A DNA stretch of 64,000 nt from VXYL01 sp965243095. Lineage in GTDB: Bacteria; Pseudomonadota; Gammaproteobacteria; Pseudomonadales; Azotimanducaceae. The notes beneath the pieces were generated by a model, which saw only the letters and a program-made list of their open reading frames with translations, was not told the DNA's origin and did not search any database. The position numbers and the translations under genes were made by a program. Of this stretch, positions 17,810 through 26,477 are shown piece by piece (positions within the stretch are counted from its first letter, which is position 1; each line of letters begins with the position of its first letter). The stretch is from NCBI GenBank assembly GCA_965243095.1, contig OZ251530.1:2418001-2482000 (forward strand). The letters are read 5' to 3'.

Positions 17810-17830
17810 CAGGCGAAGGTGGCCGGTATC

Positions 17831-17859
17831 TTGACAGTCGCCTCCTGCCCGTAAACAAT
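17831..17859 (+). promoter_or_regulatory. Sigma70-type promoter of the cytosine methylase, leaderless start
   Basis: TTGACA at 17831-17836 is followed after 17 bases by AACAAT at 17854-17859 (4 of 6 matches to the -10 consensus). Transcription would begin at about 17866-17867, at the methylase ATG, so the message would have no leader. The HTH domain of the methylase itself is a candidate regulator of this site. Confidence 0.5.
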
Positions 17860-17866
17860 ACGACGA

Positions 17867-19243
17867 ATGAAGGGCACCGAACTGCGGCAACGGCGGAAGG
17901 CCGTTGGCGTCTCCCAAGCAAAGTTCGCGGAGTTGACGGGTGTTTCGCAGCACCTAATCTCGGCGTACGAGTTGGGCAAGACGGCCCTCGCCGCGGACAC
18001 CGTCCTCCGGCTATCTCATGCGCTAGACGATGACGGTCGTGTGCAACGGCTGGTGCAGCGCAGGAAGAGGTATCGGCGCCACCACTACCGGAACAACCAC
18101 GACGACAGCAGCAGGGCGGTTCAGTGCCTACCCACGCCCGGTAACGGAGAGTATGTCAGCCTCCTTCGCGATCTTGACAGCCGCCGTCTCTCCAAAACGT
18201 CGGGGCCAACTGTCCTCAGCGTCTTTTCCGGTTGCGGCGGGTTCTCTTTTGGATTTGCGTTGGCCGGCTACACAATCAAGGGCCATGTGGAGTCCGATCT
18301 CCACATCCAGCGCATGTACGCGAGGAACTTCCCGTCCGCGCGCAACTGTGGCAGCGACGTCACCGGCATCTCCGATGCGGATCTTGAGTCGCTGCGTGGG
18401 AAGATCGGCCCCATTGACGTTCTGCTGGGCGGGCCGCCATGTCAGGGATTCAGTCTGGCGGGCAAGCGAGACGCAAGCGATCCGAGGAACAACCTTTTTC
18501 AACACTACCTCCGATTCGTACGCCACCTGCGACCCAAGGTGGCAATTGTGGAAAATGTGAGGCTGCTGACTTCCATGAAGAACGACCGACGCGGCACAGT
18601 CCTGCAAGACATCCTAAATGGCTTCCGTCGTCTGGGCTACGGCGTCAAGCACAGAACCCTAAACGCCAGAGATTTCGGCGTGCCCCAACACCGTGAACGT
18701 CTCTTTCTGGTCGCAACGTCGGGCGACCTGCGAAAGCCCTTTTTCTTCCCCAGCCCAACGCACGGCGCACGATGCGACATGCTGTCCGAACTACACCCTT
18801 ACCGGACATTTGGCGACGCGTGTTCCGATCTTGACTACATCGAGTCAGGCGAATCCGCCAAGACGGATGCGCACCACAAGGCCGTTCGACATCCGGAGCA
18901 CGTTGTCGCATGGCTTTGGAACGTAGCACAAGGGCACAGTGCCCACGAAAACACAGACGAGAACATGAGGCCCCCCTCGGGATACAACACCACCTACAAG
19001 CGACAGATTTGGTGCGAACCTGGAGCCACCGTGCAGACGACGTTCGGCATGATCTCAGGGTGCAGGAACGTGCATCCGATAGCAACGCGTTCCCTAACCG
19101 TAAGAGAAGCTGCTAGGTTGCAGAGTTTCCCAGACTCGTTTGAGTTTCTGGGGCCGATCGGATCTATCAGGACCGCCATAGGGAATGCAGTACCACCACT
19201 ACTGTCGTTCGCACTCGCCCAAACATGCAAAGAAGCCCTCTAG
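17867..19243 (+). CDS. DNA cytosine-5 methyltransferase with N-terminal HTH domain
   Basis: 458 residues. Residues 1-55 are an XRE/Cro-type helix-turn-helix (TELRQRRKAVGVSQAKFAEL, then ISAYELGKTALAADT). The catalytic domain starts with motif I VLSVFSGCGGFSFGF (about 116-130), motif IV GGPPCQGFSLAG with nucleophile Cys192, motif VI VENV, motif VIII QHRERLFLV and the C-terminal motif IX/X (SLTVREAARLQSFPD, AIGNAVPP). It methylates cytosine at C5 in a type II site. An N-terminal HTH in such enzymes (for example the M.EcoRII and M.SsoII families) represses their own gene, which is a likely function here. The gene ends tail to tail with the presumed nuclease gene. Confidence 0.9.
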   Translation: MKGTELRQRRKAVGVSQAKFAELTGVSQHLISAYELGKTALAADTVLRLSHALDDDGRVQRLVQRRKRYRRHHYRNNHDDSSRAVQCLPTPGNGEYVSLLRDLDSRRLSKTSGPTVLSVFSGCGGFSFGFALAGYTIKGHVESDLHIQRMYARNFPSARNCGSDVTGISDADLESLRGKIGPIDVLLGGPPCQGFSLAGKRDASDPRNNLFQHYLRFVRHLRPKVAIVENVRLLTSMKNDRRGTVLQDILNGFRRLGYGVKHRTLNARDFGVPQHRERLFLVATSGDLRKPFFFPSPTHGARCDMLSELHPYRTFGDACSDLDYIESGESAKTDAHHKAVRHPEHVVAWLWNVAQGHSAHENTDENMRPPSGYNTTYKRQIWCEPGATVQTTFGMISGCRNVHPIATRSLTVREAARLQSFPDSFEFLGPIGSIRTAIGNAVPPLLSFALAQTCKEAL

Positions 19244-20253
19244 GGAATCTTGTAGAAATACCCGGCTTGTAGGTTGAACTGGAGTTGGTGCGGATGCTGG
19301 CGCTGGCCGCCACGTTGCATCTGCACAACTCCGAAACGAGGCGCTTCGTGCTCCACGCCAGGCGGATCGGGGAAGCGACCTTTGTTTACTCGGTACGGGC
19401 GGATGTTGAAGCTGGCATAGTTGCGGGATAGGCGTATGAGTTCGTCCATGGCGTAAATGGCGACCTCCGTGGCAAGCCAACTTTCGGCTTTTCTCGTCTT
19501 GTGCAACAGAAACTGCGGGACAAACGGGTCGTCGGGATACGCCTCTTGAAGGAGCAACCTCGTGATACCGTCTTGGTAGTCCGACAGCAAAGTCTGCCAA
19601 TAGAATCTGCCGTCACTGTCGATCTCCTCCCAGAAGTACCTCCTAGGATCGACTCTCCTATTGAGAAGCGCCGCTGGATCGTCCATTGGCCTAAAGTCAG
19701 GATCACCGCAGAACTGCCGCAATGCGAGGATCGCGCTTTCAGGTACGGAGGAGAAGCCCGCGTTGAGAATCATCGCGCAGAAAGCCCTCGCTGTTGTGAA
19801 GAATAGCTGGGCGTTCGTGGGACTTCGGTGATTGCAGTGCTTCACAGAAACACCGCAAATGTACGGGGTGGTACCGTTGGGGTAGATCGTTAGGACAACG
19901 TCGCTCTTCGTTCGGTTCAGGGAGACGCCATTGACTTCGAGCCACCTTGCCCCTGCATCGGAAGTGGCCAAGGTACCAGTCGAGACGGCGGTTGCGCGTT
20001 GAACTACGGCGAGGCCGATGCTCTGGGCGATGTAATTCACGAGTAGCTCGCTCGGATGCCCGGTTGCCATGTGCCCCGTCGAATGAGCAGCGCGAAAAGG
20101 CCACGAGATGGCGTTGACACCCCGAGCGAGCTCGTCCTCGAACCGGTGGCCGGCTCTCCGTCCCTTCTGGCCAGCCTGAATTTGCTGTGCGTGGTTCTCG
20201 TCAATGGGCACCAAGGCCATCGGTTGCCTCTTGCGTGTTACCGGAACGAGCAT
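19240..20253 (-). CDS. Probable type II restriction endonuclease (PD-(D/E)xK)
   Basis: About 337 residues, convergent with the HTH-methylase and overlapping it by 4 bases through a shared CTAG. No named subfamily is recognised. A PD-(D/E)xK pattern is visible: Glu39 in GHRFEDELARG, then NRTKSDVVLTIY with Asp118, then ICGVSVKHCN with Ser-Val-Lys138, followed by NAQLFFTTARAF. That spacing (helix Glu, Asp, then x-x-Lys on the next strand) is typical of such nucleases, with Ser in place of the usual acidic residue. Context with a cytosine methylase supports the assignment. An ATG at 20220 (MALVPIDEN) is an alternative start. Confidence 0.7.
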   Translation of the reverse strand: MLVPVTRKRQPMALVPIDENHAQQIQAGQKGRRAGHRFEDELARGVNAISWPFRAAHSTGHMATGHPSELLVNYIAQSIGLAVVQRATAVSTGTLATSDAGARWLEVNGVSLNRTKSDVVLTIYPNGTTPYICGVSVKHCNHRSPTNAQLFFTTARAFCAMILNAGFSSVPESAILALRQFCGDPDFRPMDDPAALLNRRVDPRRYFWEEIDSDGRFYWQTLLSDYQDGITRLLLQEAYPDDPFVPQFLLHKTRKAESWLATEVAIYAMDELIRLSRNYASFNIRPYRVNKGRFPDPPGVEHEAPRFGVVQMQRGGQRQHPHQLQFNLQAGYFYKIP

Positions 20254-20381
20254 GCGCCGTCGAAGGACACACCGTTGCGTTGCGTTGAGGTCAAGAATCG
20301 TACACGGATGTGCGTTGGTTTTGCAGGGTTTGGGTCACCGGATCGCGCCAACCGGGGCGATGGGCGTAGGCGACGGTGTGC

Positions 20382-20545
20382 GCCATTATGAGGGACGTGC
20401 TGGACAGGCTGGCCATCGGCCGCGACCGCAGCTAGTCGTAGGGCTTTTCTATCCTGCTGAAAGGCACGGACGCCTCGGACGACATGATGGGCGAGCTGAC
20501 GACGGTTGGGGCTTGCTAACTTGCGCGACCACCTACCGTGGAACG
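20382..20545 (+). pseudogene. Scrap of an RND efflux pump gene
   Basis: Translated on the plus strand this reads DVLDRLAIGRDRS, two in-frame stops, then GFSILLKGTDASDDMMGELT, then a stop and a frame change with the nucleotide match ttgcgcgaccacctaccgtgg. The intact pump has DALAIARERSWSSDFSILLK, then DDVMGELTTLEGVSNLRDNL at residues about 650-700 (15275-15430). The Trp codon has become TAG and a short segment is deleted. It is a dead fragment of another copy, in the same direction as the one at 8086. Its last 30 bases underlie the 3' end of the ATPase gene on the other strand. Confidence 0.75.
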
Positions 20546-22156
20546 CAACTTGCCCGCGTACCCTTCCGCCAGGGTCTCAAGCGCGAACGCCGCCGCCATC
20601 AGGGCTTTCGTGTAGTCCGTTTGCGGCGCGTCGAACACCTGCTCGGCGCTGCCTTGCTCGACGATCACGCCGTCCTTCATCACCACCAGTTCGTGCGCCA
20701 ACGCGCGCACCACTTTGAGATCGTGGCTGATGAAGAGGTACGCGAGGCCGTGCCGCCGCTGCAAATCGCGCAACAGATCCACGATCTGCGCTTGCACCGA
20801 CAGATCCAAGGCGGACGTGGGCTCGTCGAGCACCACGACGGCGGGGCTCAGCACCACGGCGCGGGCGATAGCGATGCGCTGCCGTTGGCCGCCGGAGAAC
20901 TCATGCGGATAGCGATTCAGCGCGTCCTCGTCGAGGCCCACGTCGTGCAGCACGCGCACGACCTCTTGGCGGCGCTCGGCGGCAGCGAGTTCCGGCCGAT
21001 GAATCTTCAAGCCCGCTTCAACGATCTGCTGCACGGAGGAACGCGGCGAAAGGCTGCCGTACGGGTCTTGGAAGACGATCTGCATCCGTCGCCGCAGCGG
21101 GCGCAGCGCTTTGGTGCGCAGCCCGTCGATGGCGCCGCCGTCCAAGCGAATGTCGCCTTCGCTGGCCACCAAGCGGAGCAGCGCCATCGCCAGCGTGGTT
21201 TTGCCGGAGCCGGACTCGCCGACGATGCCCAACGTCTGTCCGCGGCGAATGTGTACGGTGATGTCGTCCACGGCGGTGAGGTAGCGATTGGCGGCGAACC
21301 AGCCGCGGCTCACGGGATACTTCACCGAAAGATGGCCCGCTTCCATGACCACCGGCGCGTCCGCCCGCGCGTCCACCGGATCGCCGCTGGGCTCGGCGGC
21401 GAGCAGTCGCCGCGTGTATTCGTGCCGGGGTTCGTCAAAGACGCGCTGGGCGCTGCCGTGCTCGACGATTTCGCCTTGCGTCATCACGCACACCCGGTCC
21501 GCCATCTTGCGCACCACGCCGAGGTCGTGGGTGATGAGCAACAGCGCCATGTCGAGACGCTGTTTCAGTTCGCTCAAGAGTTCCAGTATTTGCGCTTGCA
21601 CGGTGACGTCCAACGCCGTCGTCGGTTCGTCCGCGATCAGCAAGTCCGGTTCGTTGGCCAGCGCCATGGCGATCATCACCCGCTGCCGCTGACCGCCGGA
21701 GAGTTCGTGCGGATACGCGCCGAGGCGTTCGCGCGCGGCGGGCAGCGCCACCATGTCCAGCAGTTCCAAAGCGCGGACGCGGGCGTCGCGTTTGCCCAAG
21801 GCGCGATGGACAAAGAGAATCTCGCCGATTTGCCGCTCGATGGTGTGCAAGGGGTTGAGCGACGTCATCGGTTCCTGAAACACCATGCCCACGCGCTCGC
21901 CGCGGATCTTCAGCAATTCTTCCTCCGCCGCGCCGACCACCTCTTGCCCGTCCACGAGAATGGAACCGCGCGGATGGCTGGCGTACTGGTAGGGAAGCAA
22001 CTGCATCACGGACAACGCCGTCACGGATTTGCCGGAACCGGATTCGCCGACCAGCGCCAAGGTTTCGCCGCGGTCGATGTGAAAGCTCGCGCCGGTCACC
22101 ACTTCCTCGCCGCGGAAAGCCACCGCCAGATCGCGCACTTCCAGAATGCGGTTCAT
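20516..22156 (-). CDS. yejF: Peptide ABC importer ATPase, two fused domains (YejF-like)
   Basis: 546 residues with two complete ABC domains in one chain, as in YejF of E. coli. Domain 1: Walker A GESGSGKS, signature LSGGQRQR, Walker B LLIADEPTTALD, with ITHDLGVV. Domain 2: GESGSGKT, FSGGQRQR, VVLDEPTSALD, ISHDLKVV. It powers uptake of short peptides or peptide-like compounds by the two permeases upstream. ATG 22156 overlaps the yejE stop by 4 bases (ATGA). The last residues (about STVGGRAS) lie over the antisense of an RND gene scrap, so the original C-terminus has probably been replaced by a few foreign codons. Confidence 0.92.
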   Translation of the reverse strand: MNRILEVRDLAVAFRGEEVVTGASFHIDRGETLALVGESGSGKSVTALSVMQLLPYQYASHPRGSILVDGQEVVGAAEEELLKIRGERVGMVFQEPMTSLNPLHTIERQIGEILFVHRALGKRDARVRALELLDMVALPAARERLGAYPHELSGGQRQRVMIAMALANEPDLLIADEPTTALDVTVQAQILELLSELKQRLDMALLLITHDLGVVRKMADRVCVMTQGEIVEHGSAQRVFDEPRHEYTRRLLAAEPSGDPVDARADAPVVMEAGHLSVKYPVSRGWFAANRYLTAVDDITVHIRRGQTLGIVGESGSGKTTLAMALLRLVASEGDIRLDGGAIDGLRTKALRPLRRRMQIVFQDPYGSLSPRSSVQQIVEAGLKIHRPELAAAERRQEVVRVLHDVGLDEDALNRYPHEFSGGQRQRIAIARAVVLSPAVVVLDEPTSALDLSVQAQIVDLLRDLQRRHGLAYLFISHDLKVVRALAHELVVMKDGVIVEQGSAEQVFDAPQTDYTKALMAAAFALETLAEGYAGKLRSTVGGRAS

Positions 22157-23256
22157 ACCGCGGAGCGCCTCGGATCGAAAGCGTCGCGCACGGCTTCGCC
22201 CACGAACACCAGCAACGTGAGCATGATCGCCAAAGTGAAGAAGCCCGCAAGACCAAGCCACGGCGCTTGAATGTTCGCCTTGCCTTGCGCCAGCAGTTCA
22301 CCGAGGGAGGGATAGCCGGCCGGCAGGCCAAAGCCGAGAAAATCCAGCGAGGTGAGCGTGGTGATGGCACCGTTCAACAGAAACGGCAGATAGGTGAGCG
22401 TGGCCACCATCGCGTTCGGCAGCACATAGCGGGTGATGATGGTGAAGTTCGTTTCGCCCAGCGCCCGCGCGGCGTTGACGTAATCGAAATTGCGCGTGCG
22501 CAGGAACTCGGCGCGCACCACGGCCACCAGCGCCATCCAGTTGAAGATCAGCAACAGGAGCAAGAGCGCTATGGGATTGGGCTCGATCAGACTGGTGAGG
22601 ATGATGATCACGAACAACACCGGGAGCCCGGTCCAAATTTCCACCAAACGCTGGCCCAAGAGATCGATCAAACCGCCGAAGTAGCCTTGCGTGGCGCCGA
22701 CAGCGATGCCGATCACCGCCGACAGGAAGGTCAACGCCATGCCGAACAACACCGACAGGCGAAAGCCGTAGATGATGCGCGCGGTGACGTCCCGCGCCAC
22801 GTCGTCCGTGCCCAGCCAATGGCGCCGGCTGGGCGGTTCGGGCACCACGCCTTCGGTGTAGAAGTCGATGGTGTCGTGGCTGAACGGTATCGGCGGCCAG
22901 ATCATCCAGCCGTCGCCGGCTTCTACCAGTTCTTGGACGTGGTGCGACGTGTACACCGCTTCCGTGCCGAACACACCGCCGAACTCCGTTTCCGGGTAGA
23001 AGAACAACACCGGCGCGTAGAGTTCGCCTTTGTAGCCCAAAAGCAGCGGCTTGTCGTTGGCGATGAACTCGGCGAACATCGCAACGATCATCAATACCCC
23101 GATGATCCACAGGCTAACGTAGCCCCGTCGGTTGGCCTTGAAGTTCGCCCATCTTCGCTTGGTGAGCGGGGAGAACCAGCCGTCTCGGCCAACCGCCGGA
23201 CGCGGATCCACAACGGCGCCGTCGGTGGGCGTTGCCATGTGTACGACCGTCGCCAT
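22153..23256 (-). CDS. yejE: Peptide ABC importer permease (YejE-like)
   Basis: 367 residues. After a cytoplasmic N-terminus comes helix 1 (SLWIIGVLMIVAMFAEFI), a large extracytoplasmic insert with HWLGTDDVARDV typical of DppC/YejE permeases, and five further helices. The EAA loop that contacts the ATPase is ARALGETNFTIITRYVLPNA. The insert of about 90 residues between helix 1 and the LGTDD motif is a YejE trait. It pairs with YejB to form the channel. It starts one base after the end of yejB and overlaps yejF at its own end. Confidence 0.92.
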   Translation of the reverse strand: MATVVHMATPTDGAVVDPRPAVGRDGWFSPLTKRRWANFKANRRGYVSLWIIGVLMIVAMFAEFIANDKPLLLGYKGELYAPVLFFYPETEFGGVFGTEAVYTSHHVQELVEAGDGWMIWPPIPFSHDTIDFYTEGVVPEPPSRRHWLGTDDVARDVTARIIYGFRLSVLFGMALTFLSAVIGIAVGATQGYFGGLIDLLGQRLVEIWTGLPVLFVIIILTSLIEPNPIALLLLLLIFNWMALVAVVRAEFLRTRNFDYVNAARALGETNFTIITRYVLPNAMVATLTYLPFLLNGAITTLTSLDFLGFGLPAGYPSLGELLAQGKANIQAPWLGLAGFFTLAIMLTLLVFVGEAVRDAFDPRRSAV

Positions 23257-24345
23257 TCAGGTCTCCCGCGTCTCGAAGTCGATGCGCGGATCCACCAGCG
23301 TGTAGGCGATATCGCCCACCAACGTCATGGCGAGGCCGACGAAGGTGAACACGAACAGCGTACCGAAGATGATCGGATAGTCGCGCCGCAGGATCGCCTC
23401 GAAACCCAAGAGACCCAAGCCGTCGAGCGAGAAGATCACCTCGATCAGCAGCGCGCCGGTGAACAGTACGCCCACCAGCGCCGCCGGAAATCCGGCGATC
23501 ACGATCAGCATCGCGTTGCGGAACACATGGCGGTAGAGCACGCGGCGCTGGTTGAGACCCATGGCGCGGGCGGTGAGCACATACTGCTTGGCGATCTCGT
23601 CCAGAAACGAATTTTTGGTGAGCATCGTCAAGGTCGCGAAGCCGCCGATGGTGAGCGCCGTCACCGGCAGCGCTAGATGCCAGAAGTAGTCCGCCACCTT
23701 GCCGAGCGGCGATAACTCGTCGAAATTGCCGGAGGTCAAACCGCGCAGCGGGAACAGATCGAAGTACGAACCGCCGGCGAACAACACGATCAGAAACACC
23801 GCGAACAGGAAACTCGGCACCGCGTAGCCGACGAAGATGAGGCCGCTCGTCCACGCGTCGAACCGCGTACCGTCGCGCACCGCCTTGGCGACGCCCAGCG
23901 GAATCGAGATCGAGTAGATGAGCAGCATGGACCAAAGCCCCAGTGAAATGGACACCGGCAGCCGCTCGACGATGAGGTCGGTCACCGGCCGCTTCTGGTG
24001 GTAGCTTTCGCCGAGATCGAAGGTCAGATAGTCGCCGAGCATCTTGAAGTAGCGCTCGTGTATCGGCTTGTCGAAGCCGAACTGTTTCTCGATCATCTCG
24101 ATGAGCTTGGGATCTAATCCTTGGGCGCCGGCGAATTGGCTCTGCGCGGTGGTGGCCTCCACCGTCGGCCCGGCATCCGCGCCGGCGATGCGGCTGGCGG
24201 CGCCGGCGTCTTGGCCGGTCAAGGTGGCGATCATCTGGTCCACCGGCCCGCCGGGCGCTAGCTGGACGATGAAGAAGTTGATCGTGATGATGCCGACGAG
24301 GGTCGGGAACAACAGCAGCACCCGCCGAAGGACGTATCTCCCCAC
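23257..24345 (-). CDS. yejB: Peptide ABC importer permease (YejB-like)
   Basis: 362 residues beginning MGRYVLRRVLLLFPTLVGII, the DppB/YejB family start. An insert near residues 45-75 (TGQDAGAASRIAGADAGP) and FGFDKPIHERYFKMLGDYL follow, the pattern of YejB. The EAA loop is TARAMGLNQRRVLYRHVFRN. It has six predicted helices. First permease of the yejBEF order, downstream of the binding-protein gene on the same strand after a gap of about 150 bases. Known Yej transporters import small peptides and peptide antibiotics such as microcin C; the local substrate is not known. Confidence 0.92.
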   Translation of the reverse strand: MGRYVLRRVLLLFPTLVGIITINFFIVQLAPGGPVDQMIATLTGQDAGAASRIAGADAGPTVEATTAQSQFAGAQGLDPKLIEMIEKQFGFDKPIHERYFKMLGDYLTFDLGESYHQKRPVTDLIVERLPVSISLGLWSMLLIYSISIPLGVAKAVRDGTRFDAWTSGLIFVGYAVPSFLFAVFLIVLFAGGSYFDLFPLRGLTSGNFDELSPLGKVADYFWHLALPVTALTIGGFATLTMLTKNSFLDEIAKQYVLTARAMGLNQRRVLYRHVFRNAMLIVIAGFPAALVGVLFTGALLIEVIFSLDGLGLLGFEAILRRDYPIIFGTLFVFTFVGLAMTLVGDIAYTLVDPRIDFETRET

Positions 24346-24492
24346 TACCGGCGACCTCCCCTAGCATGTGCGCCTCGACAATGGCGGCGAATGTAGCACA
24401 CCGCCGGCCGTCGAGCCGGCGCCAAGCATGGCGGCACCGTCGAGCTGGCAGCGAGCAGCCGAAAACCGAACCGGGCGGCATCGTCTGCCTGG

Positions 24493-26379
24493 CTAGCCGT
24501 CTGGCGCGGATGCCAATCTTTCGGCCCGCGCCCGGTCGTACCACCAGCCGTCCGGGAAGGGCGGCCAATAGGGCGGTTCGTAGGCGGGGCGGCCGAACTT
24601 TTCCCAATGCACGGTTCGGCGCAAGTCCACGGCGTACAGGGGAATTTGGTAGAACCGCCACAACAGTACGCGGTCGATGGCGCGGCAGGCGGCCACCATC
24701 TGCGGCAGCGTGGTGGCCAAGTTCGCCGCGGCAACGAGGTGATCGAGCACAGGGTCGCTGATGCCGGCGGTGTTCCGTGAAAGCGGCATGTTGGCCGCTT
24801 CCGAGTGGTAGGTGGATCGCAGTTCGATCACCGGCGGCATCAGAATGTCCTGGTTCTTCAGCAGCGCGTCGAACTGGAACTTGCGCAGCAGATTGGTGTA
24901 TTGGCTGCTGTCCACCAAGCGGATGTCCGCGTGAATGCCAAGCTGCCGCAACTGGCGGAAATAGGGCAGCAAGACGCGCGCATCCGTTGGATCCTGCGAA
25001 AGGAACCGCAACGCGAACACCTCGCCATCCGCGTTGGTCAACGCGCCGTTCACCACGCGCCATCCAGCTTGCCGTAACAGCTCCCGCGCCGCCAGAAGAT
25101 TGGCGCGCCGATCTTCGGCGGAACGCACCACGGGGAAGTGGAACGGCCGCTCGAACAGTTCCCGCGGCAACTGCTCGCGGTGGGGTTCCAGCAGCCGCAA
25201 CTCGTCGTCGCTCGGCAGTCCGGTGGCGGCGAGGATGGTGTCCGGCCAGTAGCTGTGGGCGCGTTTGCGGTAGCCGTGATGCAGCGTGCGGTTCTGCCAC
25301 TCGAAGTCCACCGCCAGCGTCAACGCTTGGCGCACACGCCGATCTTGGAAGCGATCGAGACGGTTGTTGAGCGCGATGCCGCTGCGCACGCCCACCTCGA
25401 TGCCGTATTGGCGGCGAATCTTCTTGATCTTGCCCGCCTTGAGCGCGGGAATGTCGTAGCCGCGGTGCCAATAGCGCACGTCGGTTTCCGTCCAAATGTC
25501 GATCAGCCCTTTGCGAAAACTCTCGCGGATGGTGGTGGCGTCGCGGTACACGTCGTAACGAACGGTGTCGAAGTTGTAGCGGCCTTTGTTCACCGGAATG
25601 TCGCGGCCCCAATAGTCCGGGTCGCGCCGATACTCGATGAACTGGCCTTGCTTCAGGGCGGCGATGCGGTAGGGCCCGCTCGAGGGCGGCGGCGTCAGCG
25701 TGTGCGCGGTGGGATCCCGATCGCGCCAATAATGTTCCGGCAGGATGGGCAGGAACTGAATCATGATGATGTTGTGCAAGGTGACGGGAGATTTGAGGCG
25801 GATGGCCACATGGCGGGCGTCGATGGCCTCCACCGCGGCGATGAAGTCCACCCACGGCGCATGCGCCGGCAAGCGTTGGCGGGCGTGGATGGTGAACGCG
25901 ACATCCTGGGAGGTGACCGCAACGCCGTCGTGCCACGTCGCGCCCGGGCGGATGCGGAACACCATCGCCAAGCGGTCGTCGGTGATGGCGATGCCGTTGG
26001 CAAGGCGCCCGTAGAACGCGCTCACCTCGTCGCCGGCGCGAATGATGAGGGTTTCCGTGTGCCAGCCGAATCCGCCGGGCGCGCCAACGCCTGCCTCCGC
26101 CAACGGCGCCAAGGTGTTGAAGGCCGCTTGCGTGGCCTGAATCAGCGTTCCGCCTTTGGGGGCGTCGGGATTCAGATACTCCAAATGCGTGAAATCCGGC
26201 GGGTATTTGAGCTCGTGGAAGAAGGCGATGCCGTGCCGGAACACCAAGCCCTCGAACTCGCCGGCGAAGCCCGTCGTTCCAAACGCGAGCGCCAACAAGG
26301 CGGCTACCGTGGCGCGAATGTACGCCCGCCGACGGGAAACCGAACGCGGCTTCCATCCGCCCACGCTGCGGCTGTTCAC
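24493..26379 (-). CDS. Peptide ABC importer substrate-binding protein (YejA-like)
   Basis: About 628 residues from GTG 26379; GTG 26364 and upstream starts to 26475 also fit the frame. A signal peptide is evident (IRATVAALLALAFGTTGFAG). The mature part has the SBP_bac_5 pattern: HGIAFFHELKYPPDF, LNPDAPKGGTLIQ, FRIRPGATWHDGVAVTSQDV, GPYRIAALKQG, DPDYWGRDIPVNKGRYNFD, which is specific for the YejA branch. It would deliver peptides in the periplasm to YejBEF, encoded directly downstream. It diverges from the isomerase gene, leaving a short promoter region of about 100 bases. Confidence 0.88.
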   Translation of the reverse strand: MNSRSVGGWKPRSVSRRRAYIRATVAALLALAFGTTGFAGEFEGLVFRHGIAFFHELKYPPDFTHLEYLNPDAPKGGTLIQATQAAFNTLAPLAEAGVGAPGGFGWHTETLIIRAGDEVSAFYGRLANGIAITDDRLAMVFRIRPGATWHDGVAVTSQDVAFTIHARQRLPAHAPWVDFIAAVEAIDARHVAIRLKSPVTLHNIIMIQFLPILPEHYWRDRDPTAHTLTPPPSSGPYRIAALKQGQFIEYRRDPDYWGRDIPVNKGRYNFDTVRYDVYRDATTIRESFRKGLIDIWTETDVRYWHRGYDIPALKAGKIKKIRRQYGIEVGVRSGIALNNRLDRFQDRRVRQALTLAVDFEWQNRTLHHGYRKRAHSYWPDTILAATGLPSDDELRLLEPHREQLPRELFERPFHFPVVRSAEDRRANLLAARELLRQAGWRVVNGALTNADGEVFALRFLSQDPTDARVLLPYFRQLRQLGIHADIRLVDSSQYTNLLRKFQFDALLKNQDILMPPVIELRSTYHSEAANMPLSRNTAGISDPVLDHLVAAANLATTLPQMVAACRAIDRVLLWRFYQIPLYAVDLRRTVHWEKFGRPAYEPPYWPPFPDGWWYDRARAERLASAPDG

Positions 26380-26477
26380 GGCCGTTAGCAGGGCCCTTCC
26401 CCCTCGTGTCCCCTCGCGCTTGCAACGCGCCCGATATTGCACAACCATAGAGGCTCGCAACTCGCCAAGGCACATCC

